DNA from: Chitinophaga pinensis
GTDB lineage: Bacteria > Bacteroidota > Bacteroidia > Flavobacteriales_D > Crocinitomicaceae
Assembly: GCA_945870115.1 (NCBI GenBank)
Contig: CAMBRH010000006.1
Location: 1 to 27,581, forward strand
Direction of reading: 5' to 3'
Length of the DNA stretch: 27,581 bases
Shown: piece after piece, positions 23,996 through 27,581 of the stretch
How the letters are laid out: every line of letters begins with the position of its first letter
How positions within the stretch are numbered: the first letter of the stretch is position 1
Notes under the pieces: generated by a model
The model's input: the letters and a program-made list of their open reading frames with translations, nothing else
Databases searched by the model: none
What the model was told of the DNA's origin: nothing
Made by a program: the position numbers and the translations under genes

Positions 23996-24910
23996 ATGGT
24001 ATTACAACTAGAAAATATTAGCAAATCGTATTTCCAAAAATTAGCTTTGGAAGATGTTTCTCTGACTTTAATGGAAGGTGAAATTTTTGGTTTACTTGGT
24101 CCAAATGGTGCTGGAAAAACCTCAATCATCCGAATCATAAACAAAATCATTGAAGCAGATAAAGGAAGTGTACGTTTCAAAAAAGAATTGATGCTCGACA
24201 AACATTTGATTCATTTTGGATATTTGCCCGAAGAACGTGGTTTATACAGAACAATGACTGTGAAAGATCATGCTTATTTTTTAGGAAGATTGAGGGGAAT
24301 GTCAAATTCTGACATCAAAATTCAACTCAATTATTGGTTAGAAAAATTTAAAATTACGGATTGGGCGAACAAACGAATTGAAGAACTTTCGAAAGGAATG
24401 GCGCAAAAAGTTCAATTTATTTGTGCTGTTTTGCACCAACCACAAATCTTGATTTTAGATGAACCTTTTAGCGGATTTGACCCCATAAATGTTGAATTAA
24501 TTCAAGACGAATTAAAAAACATGAAAGCCAATGGAAAAACAATCATGCTTTCGAGTCACAACATGAAATCAGTGGAAGAAATTTGTGATCGAGTTGCTTT
24601 AATTCATAATTCTAAAAAAATATTAGAAGGTTCCGTCAGCAAAATTCGGGATGACCGTAAAAATGGAACTTACGCCATTCGCTTCCGAGGAAATATGATT
24701 GGCTTTGTAAATGCACTTTGGACTGGTTTTGAATTGATTGACAAAGAATTACTGAGCGAAAATCGTTTCATTGCTTACGTGAAAATGCGTAACGAAAATA
24801 ATTTTCAGGACTTACTTAAAACGCTTTTAGGTCAAGTGGAAATTGAAGCTGCGTGGGAAGTTACGCCAAGTATGCAGGAGATTTTTATTGAGATGGTTCA
24901 AGATAATTAA
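23996..24910 (+). CDS. ABC transporter ATP-binding protein (NatA-like, DUF4162 C-terminus)
   Basis: A 304-residue ATPase of the ABC-2 (NatA/drug or Na export) group. Walker A GPNGAGKT (35-42), signature LSKGM (131-135), Walker B ILILDEP (151-157) and switch His188 are visible; LSKGM in place of LSGGQ is normal for this group. The last 80 residues fit DUF4162. Such ATPases work with an ABC-2 permease usually encoded right after them, but here the next gene is tadA on the other strand and no permease is present in the window. It is a lone rightward gene between a palindromic repeat and two heptamer tracts, whose first unit overlaps its stop codon. The ATPase itself looks intact. Confidence 0.9.
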   Translation: MVLQLENISKSYFQKLALEDVSLTLMEGEIFGLLGPNGAGKTSIIRIINKIIEADKGSVRFKKELMLDKHLIHFGYLPEERGLYRTMTVKDHAYFLGRLRGMSNSDIKIQLNYWLEKFKITDWANKRIEELSKGMAQKVQFICAVLHQPQILILDEPFSGFDPINVELIQDELKNMKANGKTIMLSSHNMKSVEEICDRVALIHNSKKILEGSVSKIRDDRKNGTYAIRFRGNMIGFVNALWTGFELIDKELLSENRFIAYVKMRNENNFQDLLKTLLGQVEIEAAWEVTPSMQEIFIEMVQDN

Positions 24911-24953
24911 GAGTAAAGAATTAAAAGTTAAAAATTGAGAATCCAAAGTGACA
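24905..24953 (+). repeat. Degenerate heptamer tract 2
   Basis: Seven in-phase 7-bp units: AATTAAG, AGTAAAG, AATTAAA, AGTTAAA, AATTGAG, AATCCAA, AGTGACA. The first unit contains the stop codon of the ABC ATPase gene. It faces tract 3 across a 15-bp gap in inverted orientation, so the transcript could form a long A/U hairpin between two convergent genes. Confidence 0.6.
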
Positions 24954-24968
24954 ACACATTTTTTGTAC

Positions 24969-25017
24969 TTTCAACTTCCATTTTTCACTCTTCATTCTTC
25001 ACTTTTAACTTTTAACT
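24969..25017 (-). repeat. Degenerate heptamer tract 3, inverted
   Basis: Read on the minus strand: AGTTAAA, AGTTAAA, AGTGAAG, AATGAAG, AGTGAAA, AATGGAA, GTTGAAA, all in phase. It ends 34 bp from the tadA stop. With tract 2 it forms an inverted pair between the convergent ABC ATPase and tadA genes, where it may serve as a two-way terminator. Confidence 0.6.
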
Positions 25018-25051
25018 TTTTCGTTGTAAAAATAAGAAAATAATCGTGTCA

Positions 25052-25495
25052 TTATCGTTTGTTTTCAAAAAAATCTTTCATTAATTGTCCACATTCTTGC
25101 GCCATAATTCCATTTTCGACAAGAGTTTTGGGATGGTAAAGTGATTTCTGAACCGTTCCTGCGCCTCTTTTTTCATCTCTAGCAGCAAAAACTACTCGAT
25201 CGATTTGCGACCAATATAAAGCTCCTGCGCACATAACACAAGGTTCTAGGGTGACAAAAAGCGTACAACCAGTCAAGTATTTTGCTCCTAAATAATTTGA
25301 AGCGGCAGTCAATGCTTGAATTTCAGCATGCGCTGTAACATCAATTAACTGTTCTGTTAAATTGTGAGCTCGTGCAATAATTTGATTATTGGCAACTACT
25401 ACTGCTCCAACAGGAATTTCATCCATTTCAAAAGCAATCATCGCTTGCTGAAATGCCTGCTTCATAAAATATTCGTCGTTGAAAGGAGAAATCAT
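25052..25495 (-). CDS. tadA: tRNA-specific adenosine deaminase
   Basis: Zinc enzyme deaminating adenosine 34 of tRNA-Arg(ACG) to inosine; essential in most bacteria. Zinc ligand His56 and proton shuttle Glu58 in TAHAEIQAL, and zinc cysteines Cys86 and Cys89 in EPCVMCAGA, are all present. Length 147 residues is normal, and the downstream KRGAGTVQKSLYHP region matches TadA rather than cytidine or guanine deaminases. It is convergent with the ABC ATPase gene and 93 bp from dinB, with its own TAATTTTG element. Confidence 0.96.
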   Translation of the reverse strand: MISPFNDEYFMKQAFQQAMIAFEMDEIPVGAVVVANNQIIARAHNLTEQLIDVTAHAEIQALTAASNYLGAKYLTGCTLFVTLEPCVMCAGALYWSQIDRVVFAARDEKRGAGTVQKSLYHPKTLVENGIMAQECGQLMKDFFENKR

Positions 25496-25516
25496 TTTTT
25501 TATTTTTGGTTGATTA

Positions 25517-25524
25517 CAAAATTA
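25517..25524 (-). promoter_or_regulatory. -7-like element of tadA
   Basis: TAATTTTG on the minus strand fits TAnnTTTG and is 21 bp before the tadA start. The expected TTTG about 20 bases upstream is not present, so this is only half a consensus promoter. The octamer is identical to those ahead of the sigma and crtI genes. Confidence 0.3.
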
Positions 25525-25588
25525 AAAAAAATGATGGAAAAGCACTTAATTTTAAAAGAACAAAAAAAAATCTCTCAAAACTAATCAT

Positions 25589-26665
25589 TCAAAAGTCCAT
25601 TTCACTTTGAAAATAATCGATTTTTTCAACAGAATCTTTTTTGAAACCTGAAATTTGAAAGCCTATTAGACGAATCGGTTTTTTTAATGGAAAAACTGAA
25701 TCTACTAAATCTGTACACATTTTTAGAAGTACTTTTTCAGAATTAATTTCTTGAATAGATGTTTTCGATTTTGAATTTAAAGTAAAATCATTAAATTTAA
25801 TCTTTAAACTCAAGGTTTTACCAAATTGTTTGTGTTTTGAATAGCGAATCCATAGGTTTTTGGCAATTTTTGTAGCTTCTTTTTCAAAAGAATATTTATC
25901 AAAAATGTCTTTAAAAAAAGTACTTTCTACCGCAATGCTTTTTCTTTCTCTTGAAGATTCTACTGGACGAAAATCCAAGCCACGAGAGATATTATAAAAG
26001 TAAACACCTGACTTTCCAAAATGAGTCGTTAAAAACTCAAGGCTTTGCTGATTTAGTTGTTTTCCCGTTGGAATTCCAAGTTCAATCATTTTATCTGCTG
26101 TGACTTTTCCTACTCCAAAAAATCGATGAATCGGCAGTTTATAAATGAAATCAATAGCTTCATTTTCTTTGATAATAAATAAACCATCTGGTTTTTCTTG
26201 ATCAGAGGCCATTTTTGCCAAAAATTTATTAAAAGATACTCCAGCAGAAGCGATTAGGTTTAGTTCATTTTTAATGTCGTTTTTAATTGCTTGAGCAATA
26301 AAAGTTGCAGATTTTATATTTAATTTATTTTCTGTTACATCTAAAAACGCTTCATCTAACGAAAGTGGTTCGATGATATCTGTATATCGTTCAAAAATAA
26401 GCCTAATTTCTTTTGAAATTTCTTTGTATCGTTCAAAGCGAGGTTTTGCAAAAATCAATTCCGGACACATTTTTGCAGCCATTTTAGAACTCATTGCCGA
26501 TTTAACTCCAAATTTTCTTGCTTCGTAACTTGCAGCTGCAATTACTCCACGTTCGCTATTTCCACCTACGGCAAGAGGCTTGTTTCTGTATTCTGGAAAA
26601 TCTAACTGTTCAACAGAAGCAAAAAATGCGTCCATATCAACGTGAATTATTTTTCGATTTTCCAT
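25589..26665 (-). CDS. dinB: DNA polymerase IV (Y-family)
   Basis: Translesion polymerase of 358 residues. Catalytic acidic residues are visible: Asp10 (HVDMDAFFASVEQ) and Asp104-Glu105 (LSLDEAFLD). The YEARKFGV finger motif and the helix-hairpin-helix region GVGKVTADKMIELG are intact. The little-finger domain occupies about residues 240-345. The C-terminus ends FQSEMDF, a weak variant of the clamp-binding QLxLF motif. It is divergent from the sorting-domain protein with 129 bp between starts. No SOS box is recognised, and no full promoter was found in this gap. Confidence 0.95.
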   Translation of the reverse strand: MENRKIIHVDMDAFFASVEQLDFPEYRNKPLAVGGNSERGVIAAASYEARKFGVKSAMSSKMAAKMCPELIFAKPRFERYKEISKEIRLIFERYTDIIEPLSLDEAFLDVTENKLNIKSATFIAQAIKNDIKNELNLIASAGVSFNKFLAKMASDQEKPDGLFIIKENEAIDFIYKLPIHRFFGVGKVTADKMIELGIPTGKQLNQQSLEFLTTHFGKSGVYFYNISRGLDFRPVESSRERKSIAVESTFFKDIFDKYSFEKEATKIAKNLWIRYSKHKQFGKTLSLKIKFNDFTLNSKSKTSIQEINSEKVLLKMCTDLVDSVFPLKKPIRLIGFQISGFKKDSVEKIDYFQSEMDF

Positions 26666-26794
26666 TACTATTTTTTTTTAAAAATCAAATATTTATACAA
26701 AAACCACGTTTTATTTAGATAAATGAATAAATATTATTTTTTTTGCTCAATTATTGGCATAAATTTACGATTTTTGTATCACATTTTTTAAAGT

Positions 26795-27211
26795 ATGATT
26801 CTAAAGCTTGCAATTTTAACTTTATTTATTTTCTTTTCTACCCTTTTTATAAGTGAAATGAATTCAGAAAATCTAGATTCTATGTATTCAAAAAAAATCA
26901 TGTATGATAAAAATTTGAAAGAAGAAATGATTTTTGCTGATTTTTTTAGCCCTAATGGAGATGGTCATAACGATACTTTTGTTGTGAAAAATATTGATGA
27001 ATATCCTATCAACAAAATGCACATTTTTAATCGTTGGGGTGAAATTGTTTTTTCCTCTGAGCCTTACAAAAATGACTGGGATGGCACTATGAATACTCAA
27101 AACCAATGGTTCGGAAAAACTTTGCCTGAAGGAATGTATTTCTATCGATTTGAATTCATAATTGGAGACTTTATTACTCAGACGAACGGTAAAATCATGT
27201 TGAAAAGATGA
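26795..27211 (+). CDS. Minimal secreted protein consisting mainly of a T9SS type B sorting domain
   Basis: A 138-residue protein. Residues 1-20 form a hydrophobic signal sequence; about 25 linker residues follow; residues 47-138 are a complete gliding-motility-associated (CHU_C, type B) C-terminal domain: FFSPNGDGHNDTF, YPINKMHIFNRWGEIVF, YKNDWDGT, LPEGMYFYRFEF and the final NGKIMLKR. Such domains normally end large adhesins and direct export and surface attachment by the type IX system; here almost nothing precedes it. Its TGA overlaps the start of the PorP/SprF gene (ATGA), so the two are probably coupled. PorP/SprF proteins are known partners for type B cargo, which suggests a dedicated pair. 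Confidence 0.88.
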   Translation: MILKLAILTLFIFFSTLFISEMNSENLDSMYSKKIMYDKNLKEEMIFADFFSPNGDGHNDTFVVKNIDEYPINKMHIFNRWGEIVFSSEPYKNDWDGTMNTQNQWFGKTLPEGMYFYRFEFIIGDFITQTNGKIMLKR

Positions 27212-27581
27212 GAAGTATTATTATTTTATTTTCATTTATTTTTATCTTCAATGTTTCCGCTCAAACGCGTTATAAGTTGAAGCAATACATGATACATCCT
27301 ACTGTCTTCAATCCTGGTTTTGCAGATCCCGAATCAAAATATTCAATTAATTCGCTTTATAGAAGACAATGGTTGCGCCAACAAAATTATCCTGAGACAT
27401 TTTTCATATTTGGACATTACAATTTTGATAATACACATAGTGTCACTGGTCAAATTTCTAATGATTTAATGAACCAATATAATCAATTTGAAATTTCTGG
27501 TTCTTATGTTTACAACATTGATCTGGGAAATGATTTTAATTTAGGATTGGGTGCAAAAATTGGATTTAATGAGCAAAATTT
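27208..27581 (+). CDS. PorP/SprF family outer membrane protein, partial (3' end outside window)
   Basis: An open frame of 124 codons running off the right edge. A signal peptide (MRSIIILFSFIFIFNVSAQ) is followed by the family opening: QYMIHPTVFNPGFAD, SLYRRQWLRQQNYPETFFIFGHY, SVTGQISND and beta-barrel strands such as FEISGSYVYNIDLG. Family members are about 300 residues, so about 40 percent is seen. They sit in the outer membrane and assist type IX secretion or anchoring of cargo with type B domains. The start overlaps the preceding gene by 4 nt. Confidence 0.92.
   Translation, partial: MRSIIILFSFIFIFNVSAQTRYKLKQYMIHPTVFNPGFADPESKYSINSLYRRQWLRQQNYPETFFIFGHYNFDNTHSVTGQISNDLMNQYNQFEISGSYVYNIDLGNDFNLGLGAKIGFNEQN

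Noticed and set aside
23935..24201. An 88-codon minus-strand frame over the start of the ABC ATPase gene
   Set aside because: It lies opposite Walker A coding sequence and has no family features; the ATPase is unambiguous.
25562..25570. A9 run between dinB and tadA as a terminator
   Set aside because: On the minus strand it is a T-run, but no stable G-C hairpin precedes it.

Overview
The window reads as chromosomal DNA of a strongly AT-rich member of the Bacteroidota, most likely Flavobacteriales. Evidence: promoters of the TTTG / TAnnTTTG type, no visible Shine-Dalgarno sequences, a type IX secretion sorting domain next to a PorP/SprF gene, an LptC lipoprotein of the Bacteroidota kind, and a DUF1599 / DoxX-like / tpiA / prmA block that I recall as conserved in this phylum. 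Almost all genes lie on the minus strand. No tRNA, rRNA, CRISPR array, transposase, integrase or prophage gene is visible.

Layout, left to right. (1) 2-5472: a secreted protein of unknown function that may be truncated, then prmA, tpiA, a DoxX/MauE-like membrane protein and a duplicated DUF1599 protein; folP diverges from these at 5497. (2) 6366-11605: an ECF sigma factor, crtI, crtB, idi, a pterin synthase and a CPD photolyase, all leftward. This looks like a photoprotection unit: an alternative sigma factor, carotenoid synthesis with its isoprenoid isomerase, and light-driven DNA repair. The sigma gene has the best promoter in the window, and a terminator separates it from the genes upstream. 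(3) 11606-12023: a gene-poor gap holding that promoter and terminator. (4) 12024-15997: a YdeI-like protein, a small membrane protein, lptC, an outer-membrane barrel, coaX and a DUF1569 protein, closely packed. (5) 16042-18774: a 910-residue membrane protein with a metallopeptidase-like segment that has lost its zinc site and a C-terminal alpha/beta-hydrolase domain. (6) 18844-21540: a serine-palmitoyltransferase-like gene and an undecaprenyl-phosphate sugar transferase, bounded by a candidate promoter and a strong terminator. (7) 21651-25495: an M28 peptidase, an SRPBCC protein, a lone rightward ABC ATPase and tadA. This stretch holds a long imperfect palindrome and three tracts of a degenerate 7-bp repeat. 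(8) 25589-27581: dinB, then divergently a 138-residue protein that is little more than a T9SS type B sorting domain, overlapping a PorP/SprF gene that runs off the end.

Most of the window is ordinary housekeeping and envelope biology. The items most worth a second look are the sigma/carotenoid/pterin/photolyase unit, the zinc-less peptidase-hydrolase fusion, the sorting-domain-only protein paired with PorP/SprF, and the two repeat families around the lone ABC ATPase.
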